Shown: piece after piece, positions 18,790-28,264 of the stretch
How the letters are laid out: each line of letters starts with the position of its first letter
How positions within the stretch are numbered: position 1 is the first letter of the stretch
Translations under genes and position numbers: made by a program
The notes under the pieces: generated by a model
Seen by the model: only the letters and a program-made list of their open reading frames with translations
What the model was told of the DNA's origin: nothing
Database searches by the model: none
Source: Dawidia cretensis
Lineage (GTDB): Bacteria; Bacteroidota; Bacteroidia; Cytophagales; Cyclobacteriaceae
Reading direction: 5' to 3'
DNA: 64,000 nt
Assembly: GCF_018598175.1 (NCBI RefSeq)
Contig: NZ_JAHESE010000015.1
Span: forward strand, 1 to 64,000

Positions 18790-20334
18790 TTATTTAAAGT
18801 GGCTGATCATTTCTTTTACCTGGCTTGTGCCGACCACAATGTCCAGGTCGCTGGCTTTCTTCCACTGGTCAGACTCATAGCGTGTGCCGTCGGGCATAAA
18901 TACCTGCAGCATGTATTCAAAGTCTGGTGTTGCCCCATCGGGCACAAAGAGCTGGCCACCCGACATGGTGGTGTTGTCTTTCGTGATCGTCAGCGTGGGC
19001 AGATCTGCCTTCGATAGACCGTTGGGGTCTGCCTGGAACGAACGAATGCGAACTTTGAGCATCTGGCCCGCGGTGAACTCGAGCGGTGTGAGTATTGTGA
19101 CGTCGATGTTGCGTACGCGGCTGCCGCTGGTGCCTTTTATGATCTTTTCTTTCACCGTGTTGTTACAGGCGACGCATGGTTTGACGGTGTAATCCATCCA
19201 CATTTTGACGACGCCGGCATCCTGATCGATCCACGCAGGCACACGTGATGCGTCGAACTTCACGCGGGCTTGCTCCGGTACCTCGGGATCTCCCGTTTGC
19301 CAGGTATAGATCTTGAAGTTTCCGGTCGGTTCTTTCTTCAGTACATTGAAGTGCGTGAGCACCACGGGAAAGTCGGTTTTGTTCTGCCAGCCGGTGCGCC
19401 AGTTCTCCGGTAAAAGCTCAAAGCGCCCAAAGGTGCCGGCGTCGTCGATCTTGAGGTTGAACGGTATACGAATGGAAGCCGGCATACCCTCGCCTGCCGG
19501 GTAGACAATTACATCACCATACAAACCGATGTTGTTAAAGAACATACCCATGAGGTCGTCTATACGGCCCGTGGTAAACGAGATATAGATGGGATCCATC
19601 AGGTCGGATGGGGCGCGGATGGAAATGTCTTTTGTTTCTACACCAAACTGACCGAGGTTGGAGAATGCAATCTCCGGCGCCTGGGCCATGGGCATCGCGA
19701 TCAGGTCGGTCACACCGTAGGATGCCTCCGGTTTACCGTTGATGTTGCCTTCCACGAGCTCGCGTACAAACTTCAGCTCCCGGCTGCCGGTCTTGGGCTT
19801 GAGTATCGCGGTGACCGTGGTCTCTCCCCTGCCGTTGGCATTGGCCGCGCTGTAGGTGGCGTTGAAGTCGTACTTGCCGGTGCCGGAGGTCCAGCTAAGG
19901 TTATACGATGCCGGTAAGAAGTAATAATACCCGGCCTGCATGTTCGCGTCGCGGTATACCGTATTGAACACGTGCAGCACGTCGGGCGCGTTGAATTCGC
20001 GGTCTGCATCAATCTGGCTGGTGAGGAAGAACGGTATATTGGCCGGACCACGACGTTCCTTTGAGGGTACGGTGGGTTGTCCTTGTGGCTGTGTTGGCGG
20101 CGGTGGCTGCGTGGACGGATTTTGGGGCGTCGAAGGTTGTTGCGACGGCGGCGTCTGGTTGCCGGGTAGTGTCTTGATCACCGGACCGGTTTCTTTCAGC
20201 GCTCGCTTTGGCGCTACCATAACTTTCTTGGATACAGAGCGCTCAGCCTTCACCTGTGCCTCGACCTGTAGCGTCGCCGTGAGCAGCAACAGGGCCAGCA
20301 AGAATCGGAAGCGTATCGTTACATATCGTTTCAT
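18790..20334 (-). CDS. Secreted YYLPxSYN-type paralogue (member C)
   Basis: 514 aa, unrecognised. A signal peptide (to about QVEAQ) is followed by a Pro/Gln/Thr-rich linker (TPPSQQPSTPQNPSTQPPPP). The core matches member B in order: AGYYYFLPASYNLSWTSGTG, GRGETTVTAILKP, TGRIDDLMGMFFNNIGLYGD (B: RRVDDLVGAMMNNIGLSGN), KPCVACNNTV, GTSGSRVRNIDVTILTPLEF, and LTITKDNTTMSGGQLFV. It differs from B mainly in the linker. The linker suggests the folded part is held away from its attachment point or exposed outside the cell. The gaps to the neighbours are 18 and 5 bp, consistent with one transcript. Confidence 0.85.
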   Translation of the reverse strand: MKRYVTIRFRFLLALLLLTATLQVEAQVKAERSVSKKVMVAPKRALKETGPVIKTLPGNQTPPSQQPSTPQNPSTQPPPPTQPQGQPTVPSKERRGPANIPFFLTSQIDADREFNAPDVLHVFNTVYRDANMQAGYYYFLPASYNLSWTSGTGKYDFNATYSAANANGRGETTVTAILKPKTGSRELKFVRELVEGNINGKPEASYGVTDLIAMPMAQAPEIAFSNLGQFGVETKDISIRAPSDLMDPIYISFTTGRIDDLMGMFFNNIGLYGDVIVYPAGEGMPASIRIPFNLKIDDAGTFGRFELLPENWRTGWQNKTDFPVVLTHFNVLKKEPTGNFKIYTWQTGDPEVPEQARVKFDASRVPAWIDQDAGVVKMWMDYTVKPCVACNNTVKEKIIKGTSGSRVRNIDVTILTPLEFTAGQMLKVRIRSFQADPNGLSKADLPTLTITKDNTTMSGGQLFVPDGATPDFEYMLQVFMPDGTRYESDQWKKASDLDIVVGTSQVKEMISHFK

Positions 20335-20339
20335 GACTT

Positions 20340-20897
20340 TTACGGTTTAAGGGTGGCGGCCGATTTAAAGGGCATGAGTACTACCGGGATGACCATGGAC
20401 GCACTACCACTCACGCGCCATTTCTTTTGAAAGGCGTAGACCGTGTTGTCACCCAACACGTCGTCGCCCAGGTCGAGGCTACCGAGTATACCTTCTTTCC
20501 TGGCGAGGGTCAGCGAGACAAAATACGATTCCAGGAAGCCGCTTTTATAGGCGCCGTTGCCTTGTTTGAACTGGAACTTCAACTCGGCCGTGCCATCACC
20601 GGCGGGAAGCTTGCGGCTTTCGCAGACCACGTCCGCCAGCGGTTTCTTGAGCTTGTTAAGCACGGCACCGCTAAGCGCCGTAGCGTCGCCCTGGATGCCT
20701 TTGACGCTTACCTGCAGGGTTATACTCTGCTCGGTGTTGGCCACCACCTTGACGGCGGTGATGCCGGATGCATTACCACCAAACAGAGAGCCAAGCGCCG
20801 TGGACGAATCGTCCACGGGCTTTAGCTCCTGCTCCTGGGCCATGGCTGCGTGCATGGCCATTGTGCAAAACACCAGGAACAACCCAAGTACACGCAT
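20340..20897 (-). CDS. Small secreted protein of unknown function
   Basis: About 185 aa from the ATG at 20897, which gives a good signal peptide (MRVLGLFLVFCTMAMHAAMA). Upstream in-frame ATGs at 20921 and 20936 would overlap the preceding gene and add polar residues. The mature part is beta-rich with a single Cys (DVVCESRKLPAG) and a Gly-rich middle (FKQGNGAYKSGFLESYF). It ends in a hydrophobic strand (ASMVIPVVLMPFKS). It does not carry the YYxP or DDYLxxIP signatures of its neighbours and I do not recognise it. It lies 7 bp from the upstream stop and 5 bp from the downstream start, so it is part of operon 1. Confidence 0.75.
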   Translation of the reverse strand: MRVLGLFLVFCTMAMHAAMAQEQELKPVDDSSTALGSLFGGNASGITAVKVVANTEQSITLQVSVKGIQGDATALSGAVLNKLKKPLADVVCESRKLPAGDGTAELKFQFKQGNGAYKSGFLESYFVSLTLARKEGILGSLDLGDDVLGDNTVYAFQKKWRVSGSASMVIPVVLMPFKSAATLKP

Positions 20898-20904
20898 AAG
20901 GGGG

Positions 20905-22665
20905 TTACAATACTTTTGCATCGGCAGGAATTTCATCGACGTAGATCAACGCATCCGATGACTTCTTACGACCAGAGGACAACGTCTTGCTACCCATCAG
21001 GCGCCAAACGATCTCGTATTCATAGTCGTAGCTACCACGCTTGAGCATAAACTCTGCGAGCGCAGCCGGCACTTGCTGTGTGCCTTTGATCGTTACCTGC
21101 TCTTCTTTCAGGCCGGCGCCATAGTCGTAATAGAACTTGACGGTGGCCAGGCGGATCTGGGCTTCCTGCAACAGCTTCGGGTCGGCTTCGACACTCACCG
21201 CTACCGGGTGGAATGGCGGCGCCACGTTTAATCCCAACTGATCGGACTTCGTCCAGTCCTGCTGCACGGTATGATCGCCGAAGAAGCTCCACTTGGTTTG
21301 ATACTCGTAGGTGAGCCACTTGTCGCGGTCGTTGTCGCCCTGGTCTTTCCAACCATACAACAGGCGGAACGGATTTCCTTGTGCATCTTTAAATTCTTTC
21401 TCTGCAATGCGTAGCTCATCGTAGGTAACCGCGCCGTTGGCATGTGTCTTTTTCATGCTGACCGTGACGAAGTTGATATACTTACTAAATTGGTCGGAGT
21501 TCAAGCCGTCGACGGATACGAGCAGCTCGCGTTGTTTGTAGAACGGATCGTCGAGGTTGACGGACCGGAAGCAGTCTTTGCATTGCGCAACGTCGCTGCC
21601 CAGATTTTCGTCGAAGCGGAAGTTGATAGTCTCCATCGTGGCTTTGCTCAGGTCTATGACGTAGTGGCCTGACTTCTTTTGTTCTTTTAATTCATACGCA
21701 AAGTTCAGGCTGACCATACTCGATCCACTGCGAATACCGTTGGCAACGGCATTCATACCGCTCGCGATCTGCTCGATCGTGGATGCTTCACCACCGGGCG
21801 GCATGGAGAATGGCGCAAACATCATATCGAGAATCTTTTTGTAGGCTGCATCCAACATAGCCTCCATCTTATCGTCGGCGCCGAAATTAATCACTTTGAT
21901 GGTGCCGTCTTCGCGCAGTTCATCAAACGCGGCCTTGATATCGGCGCCCACACTGACATACGGCGGGAACCCAACTTTTACACCTACATTAAACTCTTCG
22001 TGTTTATACACTTTGTCCCAGTCTACTTCCACACGCGCATGCATCGGCGAGCGGTAGCCGGCAAAGTCCATGACGAAGGAGAAGCTCAGATCCGGAGTGG
22101 GCGTCTTACACGACTCCCACAGGATCTTGGCACCGAGCTTCGTCAGTCGGATCGAGCAGGCCGCCTTGTTGCCCACAAATACAGGAGCCCGCCCGACACC
22201 GACGACCTTCTTCGTAAAGTCCGAACCTTCTTCGGCGAAGGAGGAGACTAACGCGAAGGTGCCACCTTTATAGACAATCGGACCAACGATTACAGCTTCT
22301 TTGTTTTTGGTTTTGCTACGCAGCATACTTTGCGCGCGTGACAGCTCAGACTCCGGCACGCTGAGCTGAACCAGCGCGTGTACAATGCCGCCACCGTCGC
22401 CCTCGATCACCTGGTCGGTGCCGGGCTTGGTCTTGACGTTTTGGACGTAGCGCAGGAACGAAAACTGCGGCAGACCGGATATTGTTTCTCCCAGCCGGAG
22501 CTTGTTCGGCAGGTAATAATATTTGGTCGAGTCTGTGATGTGTGGGAAGACCAGTAACTCACCACATTGTATGGGTTGATCGATAAAGACCGGCTGCGCC
22601 AGGGAGGAGTGAGCACCGAGCCACCCCGCCAGCAGGAACAGACAGTATATAAGATTCGTTTTCAT
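20905..22665 (-). CDS. Secreted YYxP-family paralogue (member E)
   Basis: 586 aa with a signal peptide (WLGAHSSLAQ end). It shows the full set of family signatures in order: KYYYLPNKLRLGETISGLPQ then FSFLRY (about residues 48-72); DGGGIVHALVQLSVP (about 90); VGRAPVF ... GAKILWESCKTPTPDLSFSF (about 165-205); a CKDCF pair; DDPFYKQRELLVSVDGLNS then KYINFVTVSMKKTHANG (about 370-420); and a C-terminal YEYEIVW ... LIYVDEIP. It is closest to member G, sharing TPTPDxSxSF and GYRSP, and the two flank the metalloprotease gene. It is predicted to be an all-beta secreted or surface protein; the function is unknown. Confidence 0.87.
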   Translation of the reverse strand: MKTNLIYCLFLLAGWLGAHSSLAQPVFIDQPIQCGELLVFPHITDSTKYYYLPNKLRLGETISGLPQFSFLRYVQNVKTKPGTDQVIEGDGGGIVHALVQLSVPESELSRAQSMLRSKTKNKEAVIVGPIVYKGGTFALVSSFAEEGSDFTKKVVGVGRAPVFVGNKAACSIRLTKLGAKILWESCKTPTPDLSFSFVMDFAGYRSPMHARVEVDWDKVYKHEEFNVGVKVGFPPYVSVGADIKAAFDELREDGTIKVINFGADDKMEAMLDAAYKKILDMMFAPFSMPPGGEASTIEQIASGMNAVANGIRSGSSMVSLNFAYELKEQKKSGHYVIDLSKATMETINFRFDENLGSDVAQCKDCFRSVNLDDPFYKQRELLVSVDGLNSDQFSKYINFVTVSMKKTHANGAVTYDELRIAEKEFKDAQGNPFRLLYGWKDQGDNDRDKWLTYEYQTKWSFFGDHTVQQDWTKSDQLGLNVAPPFHPVAVSVEADPKLLQEAQIRLATVKFYYDYGAGLKEEQVTIKGTQQVPAALAEFMLKRGSYDYEYEIVWRLMGSKTLSSGRKKSSDALIYVDEIPADAKVL

Positions 22666-22705
22666 AGGAATATCGTTTATGCGTGACGATGGGATGTGCG
22701 TGTGG

Positions 22706-24232
22706 CTAGCGGAGTATGCGGCTGGAGTCGGTGAAGTAATTCTTCACTTCCGTGACTGCGCGGGCAAAGTTGATTGTACCGGTACCCACACAGTTGGGAC
22801 CACCCAGGTGCGGGCAGGCCAGTTGTTTGACGGCCGCGCGGTGTGTGAAGTATTGTGTAAGGGCTTGTGGCGGCGTAGCGGTCGACAGCGACCTGCTGAT
22901 GCTAAATCGCTGGGTGAGCTCGGCATCGCTTATATCGAAGTGCGTCACGATGTCATACAGGGCATACGCAAACATACTGGACACCAGGCGGTGGTTTGTT
23001 TCGGCGGCTCTGCCCGCGGGGGTGCCTGCGTACGCTTCCAGCTCACTGGCCAGCGCCGTAGCCAGAATGCCCGGATAGCGCAGCCTGTTGTTGGGCGGTG
23101 TCATTACCTGGCAGGCACGCATCATTACATCGAACGCCTCCGTGCGGCTGGGTAGCCCCTGGTCGAAGAAGAACCAGGCATAGGCCTGAAACATCATCTC
23201 GTTGTAGAATACAAATTTGCCGGGTACATCCAGCCAGCGGTAACTTCTCAGCTCATAGCGTGCACCCGTTTCAATATAGCTGTTCACCAGCGTAATGGTG
23301 CTGCGATGCGGCGGCGTCACTTCGCGGTTCGCGGGAATTGTCGTTGTAAACTCCATCACGTGCGGCCGGTTCCACATTTCCGGCACACCGGTCAGGAAGG
23401 AATGGCTGCCCAGGAAAAGTCGTGAGTCGTTCCGGTTCAACCAATTCAACAGGTGGTTGCGGCCATTGGTGTGGCGCTCCAACCCCCAGAAAGTGGCGAG
23501 CCCCTCGTCCAGCGCCGACTGTTCGTCCGCCTGCAGCTCGTCGCCCCAGTGGCCCTTGTCGCCGCCATACGATACCGCGAGGCCATTGTTACCCCACTTA
23601 TTGCGAACAATCCGGTTGGAGGCATCGTACTCGAGCGCGAACTGCGTGTGCGAGAATTCGTGTACAACCGTTTTATACCAGGCCCACCAATCCGGAGAGC
23701 TGGTGCCCATGATGTGATTGGCGGCGAGCTCGCCCAGCATCACCCAGCCTTTGTACACGCGGGTAGTATGGTTGCGCTCGCTGCTGGCGCACGGCCAGAC
23801 GCCGAACACGCCGCCGATCTTATCGCGGCATTTGCAAGGGCCCGGCGCCGCTATACCGGCACGGTCGTCATAGAGATTGATCTCGACCGTGTCGACCAGG
23901 CCATTGGACATACTGCGGAGCTGCATCAGCCGGCGACGGAGAATGGAGCTGGCGTTGGTCAGCGAGTCGTAGGTCTGTACGATCTTCAGGCCGGCGAAGG
24001 CGCTCCGGAAGATCGGCGCCGTCTGGTTATCCAGCACGACGTGTGAGAACCCATACGAGGTTGCACCACAATTCGACGCTTGTATATACGAGGCTGTTGC
24101 GCCGGTGAAGTTTGTCGTCATCGCGGCAGTAGGCCCGTGAAAATAAACAATGATTTGCTGCGCCCGCAACACCGGCATGATGCCGGCTGTCACGGCAAGC
24201 GCCAGGACTATATTTCTGATATGCTTTTTCAT
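22706..24232 (-). CDS. Secreted zinc metalloprotease-like protein (HEFSH/EGLA)
   Basis: 508 aa with a signal peptide (AVTAGIMPVLRAQQ). A HExxH zinc motif is present (His191, Glu192, His195 in VVHEFSHTQF), and a third ligand candidate lies downstream (Glu243 in LDEGLATFWG). This spacing and the E-G-x-A-x-F pattern are typical of gluzincins. A Cys-rich patch precedes it (GPCKCRDK ... VWPCAS), with another pair near the C-terminus (ACPHLGGPNC). The rest is helical and aromatic-rich. I cannot name the family. It sits between two close paralogues (members E and G) in operon 1, so it may process or be controlled by them; that is inference from position. Both motifs being intact argues for an active enzyme. 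Confidence 0.82.
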   Translation of the reverse strand: MKKHIRNIVLALAVTAGIMPVLRAQQIIVYFHGPTAAMTTNFTGATASYIQASNCGATSYGFSHVVLDNQTAPIFRSAFAGLKIVQTYDSLTNASSILRRRLMQLRSMSNGLVDTVEINLYDDRAGIAAPGPCKCRDKIGGVFGVWPCASSERNHTTRVYKGWVMLGELAANHIMGTSSPDWWAWYKTVVHEFSHTQFALEYDASNRIVRNKWGNNGLAVSYGGDKGHWGDELQADEQSALDEGLATFWGLERHTNGRNHLLNWLNRNDSRLFLGSHSFLTGVPEMWNRPHVMEFTTTIPANREVTPPHRSTITLVNSYIETGARYELRSYRWLDVPGKFVFYNEMMFQAYAWFFFDQGLPSRTEAFDVMMRACQVMTPPNNRLRYPGILATALASELEAYAGTPAGRAAETNHRLVSSMFAYALYDIVTHFDISDAELTQRFSISRSLSTATPPQALTQYFTHRAAVKQLACPHLGGPNCVGTGTINFARAVTEVKNYFTDSSRILR

Positions 24233-24241
24233 GGTGGAGCG

Positions 24242-26221
24242 TTATAAATTATCGGCAAAGATGAGAGAGCTCGTGCCCGGCAGCTTGCCGGTGCTAATGG
24301 TCTTACCGGTCTTGAGGATCCAGTTGATCTCGTATTCGTAGGCCAGTGCCTGCGCAGGCATGAGCAGGTCGATCTGACCGGAGAGTGTCTTCTTTGGATC
24401 GAGGCGGAAGTTGCGCACCTGTTCTTTTCCTCCCAGCGTATAGGTAACTTTCACCTCCGCCGAGCGCACGCCTTTTTCTTCAAACACGGCCGGATCGGCT
24501 TCTATATCGACCATCTTCCGCACGTACGGCGACGAGACCGGTACAGAGCCCATACTGGTAGTGATCCACGGAGATTCTTCGGTAAAGCCACCGAAGTAAT
24601 TCCAGGCCACTTTATAGTCATAATCCAGCCACTTGGCCCGGTCGCCGTCGTTTTTCCAACCATAGATCACCTTAAAGGTATTGCCGGTGGTGTTAAAGTT
24701 TGTTTTGTCGATGCGGATCTCCTGGTTGGTCACATCGCCGCCTTCGTGCTTCTTGCGAACCGTGACGTTGGCGAAATTGATATACTTGCCGAAGTCTTCG
24801 GAATTAAAGCCATCCAGGTAGGCAAAAACATCGCGTTGTACATAGAGCGGATCTTCCAGGTTCGCTTCGCGGAAGCAGTCGGTGCATTTGATCTGTCCGA
24901 AGTTTTCATCGAAACGCATCACCAGATTGTCGACGGTATATTTGTTCAGGTCGATGCTGAACTTACCCGATTGGCGGACCTTCTTCATCTGATAGCTGGC
25001 CACAATGGAAATCGAGGGAACGTCTACCTGTGGGATTTCGGCCGGCCCGCTGACGTTGCTCCCCCCGGTATACCCGGCGCTCACGTCCATCGCCCTGCGG
25101 GGGCCGATGCGTACGTCGTCGCGCAGCGAGGCATCGGTTCCTCCCGTGGTGGTACTGCCGGTGGTCGATGTCGTGCTCGTACCCGCGGTAGACGTTGTGC
25201 CTGCGGTAGAGGTAGTGGTGGCAGCCGCGTTTCGACGGTCGGCATCGGTACGGTTCTCCGCACGGATGGCCGCGTTCTGGGTGCGGGCACTGTTGCGTTC
25301 TTCGTTCAGCCGGGTGGTGGCGCGGTCCAGCAGGCTCGTGCCGCCTACCCCAGCCGATGCGCCCAGCTGGCCCAGGTTGGGAGAACCCGTACCCGAGGCT
25401 GGATCGAACATCATTGAAGTAAGTTTGCTATAAGCTGTCTCCAGTGCCTTCTCGAGATCTTCATCCTCTCCATATTGTTCTACTTTGATAGCACCGCTTT
25501 TGCGCATGTCTTCAAAAGTAGAATTGATCTCACCCGATAACAGCACCGGGCCGTTGATCGCGGCGGCCGCCTGAAAGACTGTACTTTCATAGATTTGCTC
25601 GAAGTTGGCTTCGATCTTCACGCGCTTGGGCGAACGGTAGCCCTGCATCGTCATCTCGAACGAAACGCTCATGTCGGGCGTCGGTGTCTTGAAAGACTCC
25701 CACAGGATCTTGGCGCCTTGCTTGTTCAACAAAACGGAAATGGCTGCCTGGTGGCCGTCGAGGATAGGCGCTTTGCCGATGCCGAGTACCTGCTTGGTGA
25801 ACTCGCCGTCTTTGTTTGCAATGGAGGAGATCAATGCGATCGTCCCATCCGTAAACAGAATGGGGCCTTTTAGTATAGCGCCAGGCTTGATGCGTTGCAG
25901 CTCGCGCTCGGCCAGCTTGCGATGCTCGTCGGTTACTTCGAGTACCACGACAGCGTGCACCAGACCACCCCCGTCGCCTTCCTTGTTCGCGGCATTATTG
26001 TCAACATATTTCAGGAACGAGAATTTGGGTTTACCGTTTGCGGCGGTGGCGATGCTTGGCTTATCCGTAACGTAGTAGTAAGCGTTTTTATCCGACACAT
26101 CCGGGAATACTGTCAGCGGCCCGGCTTTGACGGGTTCGTCCAGCATCACCTTCTGGCTATAGGCGCTTTGGGCGCCCAGCACGGTGAGGATGGTTATACA
26201 TACACAGAGGATCTTTTTCAT
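24242..26221 (-). CDS. Secreted YYxP-family paralogue with Thr/Ser-rich insert (member G)
   Basis: About 659 aa from the ATG at 26221, which opens a signal peptide (MKKILCVCITILTVLGAQSA); the longer frame would add 15 unlikely residues. The family signatures are present: YYYVTDKPSIATAANGKPK then FSFLKY; DGGGLVHAVVVLEVT; GKAPILDG ... GAKILWESFKTPTPDMSVSF; CTDCF; EDPLYVQRDVFAYLDGFNS then KYINFANVTVRKKH; and a C-terminal YEYEINW ... LIFAD. Relative to member E it has an insert of about 60 residues, almost pure Thr/Ser/Ala/Gly (TTSTAGTTSTAGTSTTSTTG), which looks like a flexible, possibly glycosylated linker splitting the protein into two lobes. Confidence 0.87.
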   Translation of the reverse strand: MKKILCVCITILTVLGAQSAYSQKVMLDEPVKAGPLTVFPDVSDKNAYYYVTDKPSIATAANGKPKFSFLKYVDNNAANKEGDGGGLVHAVVVLEVTDEHRKLAERELQRIKPGAILKGPILFTDGTIALISSIANKDGEFTKQVLGIGKAPILDGHQAAISVLLNKQGAKILWESFKTPTPDMSVSFEMTMQGYRSPKRVKIEANFEQIYESTVFQAAAAINGPVLLSGEINSTFEDMRKSGAIKVEQYGEDEDLEKALETAYSKLTSMMFDPASGTGSPNLGQLGASAGVGGTSLLDRATTRLNEERNSARTQNAAIRAENRTDADRRNAAATTTSTAGTTSTAGTSTTSTTGSTTTGGTDASLRDDVRIGPRRAMDVSAGYTGGSNVSGPAEIPQVDVPSISIVASYQMKKVRQSGKFSIDLNKYTVDNLVMRFDENFGQIKCTDCFREANLEDPLYVQRDVFAYLDGFNSEDFGKYINFANVTVRKKHEGGDVTNQEIRIDKTNFNTTGNTFKVIYGWKNDGDRAKWLDYDYKVAWNYFGGFTEESPWITTSMGSVPVSSPYVRKMVDIEADPAVFEEKGVRSAEVKVTYTLGGKEQVRNFRLDPKKTLSGQIDLLMPAQALAYEYEINWILKTGKTISTGKLPGTSSLIFADNL

Positions 26222-26281
26222 ATATACTTGGGTTTTGGGTGATGCACAGGCGCCGCCCGCAGCCAACGCCTGTTTATCCGA

Positions 26282-28264
26282 TCAGTTCTTAACGGTATCA
26301 AATATTTCCTTGAAGCCGTCCAGCACTTTGTCAACTTTGTTTACTTCGCCGTCCTTGGGCGCAATGATAGTCTTGCCCAGCTCTACGGCTTGCTTGAATA
26401 TTTCAGATTCTTTGTCACGGAGCTGGTCGGGAATCACGGCAAACACATAGTCGTCGTTGATCTTGGCTTCCCAGGGCAATACACATTTCTCGCCGGTCTT
26501 CGGCGTGAGGATCAGGCGGTATACATAGCCGCGGGTGTCCTTGTCGGTGTAGATTGTCTTTTCGATCAGTCCCTGTCCTTTGGAGACTGTCAGCGGAATG
26601 TTGGTTTCTACTTCTTTGCCGAACTTCTGGTAGCGCAGCTGCAGCGTCGCGCGGGGAATGCCCATCTCCTGCATTTGTGTCAGGTCGCCTTCGAATTGAA
26701 TGGTGCGGGGTACTACCGGTGCGGTCAGGTTGATACCTTTCCAGTCGCCTTTCTCCCACTTCGGTTCGGGCGGATAGATGTTGCCTTTCAGGTTCCAGCT
26801 GGTACGGTATTCATACACGTCCGGGTTTTTATCTTCGCCGCGGGCATACGTCAGGCTGGCCAGTGTGCCTTTTGCCAGGGTGGTCTTGTCGATGGTGATC
26901 GCGTCCTGGAAGCTGTTGCCATTGCTGCGTTTCTTACGGATGTCGACCGATACGGCATTGACTTCGTCACCAAACATCTGCTCGGCCTGACCGTCGAGGA
27001 TCAGGTGTATTTCGCGGTGCTGGAAGAAGGGGTCATTCAGATTTACCGACGTAACGCACTTCGCGTTGTGCTTCACACCATCGTACCACGAGGCCAGGTT
27101 TTCCGTCAGTGTTGATTCGTGGACCACGGGAATACGCAGCTTCAGGCTATAGGTTTCTATTCCAATCTTCGTTTTGCTTTCAATCCGCTTGGTGTTGAAT
27201 GTATATTTATACAGGTCTTCTGACGGCTGATAACGTTCACCCGCCGCCGGACTCACCGGCTTGCCTTCTTCCGGCTCTGCAAAATCCTTTTCCGCTACAG
27301 ACGACAGAAAGTATTCCATAAAAGCATCTGTTACTTCTTTAGCGATCGGGTTATCAGGCTTCAACTGGTCGAGCTTGATCACCACGGCTTTGCTCTTCAT
27401 GAGGAAGCTGACGAGCGAATCTTTTTCTGTATCGGTAATCTCATCGTCCTTTAAGCTGTTGCTGAACGGCATGGTGTCGTCATCTTTATCGGTGTGCGAA
27501 TACTCGCGGCTGTACTCCTGGTAGATCCGGCTGATCTCCGTCCAGTTCACGGTGATGAGGCCATCTACGGCAGGCGTTAGTACCTCGTATGCAAAGCGCA
27601 GGCTGAGCGACACGTCGGTGATCGAACGGGCCTTCTCAAACGTGGCGGCCAGCAACTGCGCACCGTTCTTTTCCAATATGGCGGCTACGGCCATCTTGGC
27701 GCCCGGCACCAGCGCGGCTTTACCCGAGGTGACCATATTGGGGGTAAACTTCTCGTTGGTCAGCGTGCCCGATATAATGCGAAAGGTCTCTCCTTCGATG
27801 TCCGACTTCAGCGTAACCGGGCCGACGATTTTGGGGTTCTTTACTTGCGAATATTTCGGGTTAACACTCTTCAGATCGCCAATCTTTTGGGCAATCTTTT
27901 GCTGTAGCTCTTTTTCCTGCGCGGGGGTTAAGCCCCACTCCATCAGGAAGTGCATCAGGGCGCCCTGTACGCCACCGGCCGCTACGGTCTCTTCTGTCGT
28001 ATACTTTACGAAGATGAACTCCGGCGTGCCGTCTTCCTTTTTGGAGAGCCGCAGATTAGTAGGCAAGTAATAATACTCGTTAGAGAAAAAGTTGTAGGAC
28101 GAGCTGGAGGCCGTGTTGGCACGGCCGTAGGCAATCACCTGGAGTCCGTCAGATAAGGTAATGCCTACCTTGTTCTCAGAGTCGAGAACCTGACAGAAGC
28201 CAGTCAGGCATGCCGACAGGAAAAATCCGATCAGCACGAAACAATTAATCATTGGTCTTTTCAT
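26282..28264 (-). CDS. Secreted YYxP-family paralogue (member H)
   Basis: 660 aa. The N-terminus is either a lipoprotein signal (FFLSAC lipobox) or a normal signal peptide cut near GFCQ. The signatures are NEYYYLPTNLRLSKKEDGTP then FIFVKY; GGVQGALMHFLMEWGLTP (His kept); SGKAALVPGAKMAVA ... GAQLLAATFEKARSITDVSL; NDPFFQHREIHLILDGQ then NAVSVDIRKKRSNG; and a C-terminal DDYVFAVIPDQ. Only one Cys remains where E and G have CxxC. A charged acidic region (DKDDDTMPFSNSLKDDE) splits the middle. It overlaps the end of the upstream gene by 20 bp, so the two are probably translationally coupled. Confidence 0.86.
   Translation of the reverse strand: MKRPMINCFVLIGFFLSACLTGFCQVLDSENKVGITLSDGLQVIAYGRANTASSSSYNFFSNEYYYLPTNLRLSKKEDGTPEFIFVKYTTEETVAAGGVQGALMHFLMEWGLTPAQEKELQQKIAQKIGDLKSVNPKYSQVKNPKIVGPVTLKSDIEGETFRIISGTLTNEKFTPNMVTSGKAALVPGAKMAVAAILEKNGAQLLAATFEKARSITDVSLSLRFAYEVLTPAVDGLITVNWTEISRIYQEYSREYSHTDKDDDTMPFSNSLKDDEITDTEKDSLVSFLMKSKAVVIKLDQLKPDNPIAKEVTDAFMEYFLSSVAEKDFAEPEEGKPVSPAAGERYQPSEDLYKYTFNTKRIESKTKIGIETYSLKLRIPVVHESTLTENLASWYDGVKHNAKCVTSVNLNDPFFQHREIHLILDGQAEQMFGDEVNAVSVDIRKKRSNGNSFQDAITIDKTTLAKGTLASLTYARGEDKNPDVYEYRTSWNLKGNIYPPEPKWEKGDWKGINLTAPVVPRTIQFEGDLTQMQEMGIPRATLQLRYQKFGKEVETNIPLTVSKGQGLIEKTIYTDKDTRGYVYRLILTPKTGEKCVLPWEAKINDDYVFAVIPDQLRDKESEIFKQAVELGKTIIAPKDGEVNKVDKVLDGFKEIFDTVKN

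Noticed and set aside
24746-25433. Long plus-strand open frames opposite the Thr-rich part of member G.
   Set aside because: They are composition-driven shadows: Arg/Gly/Val-rich, no signal or domain, and fully inside a well-supported gene.
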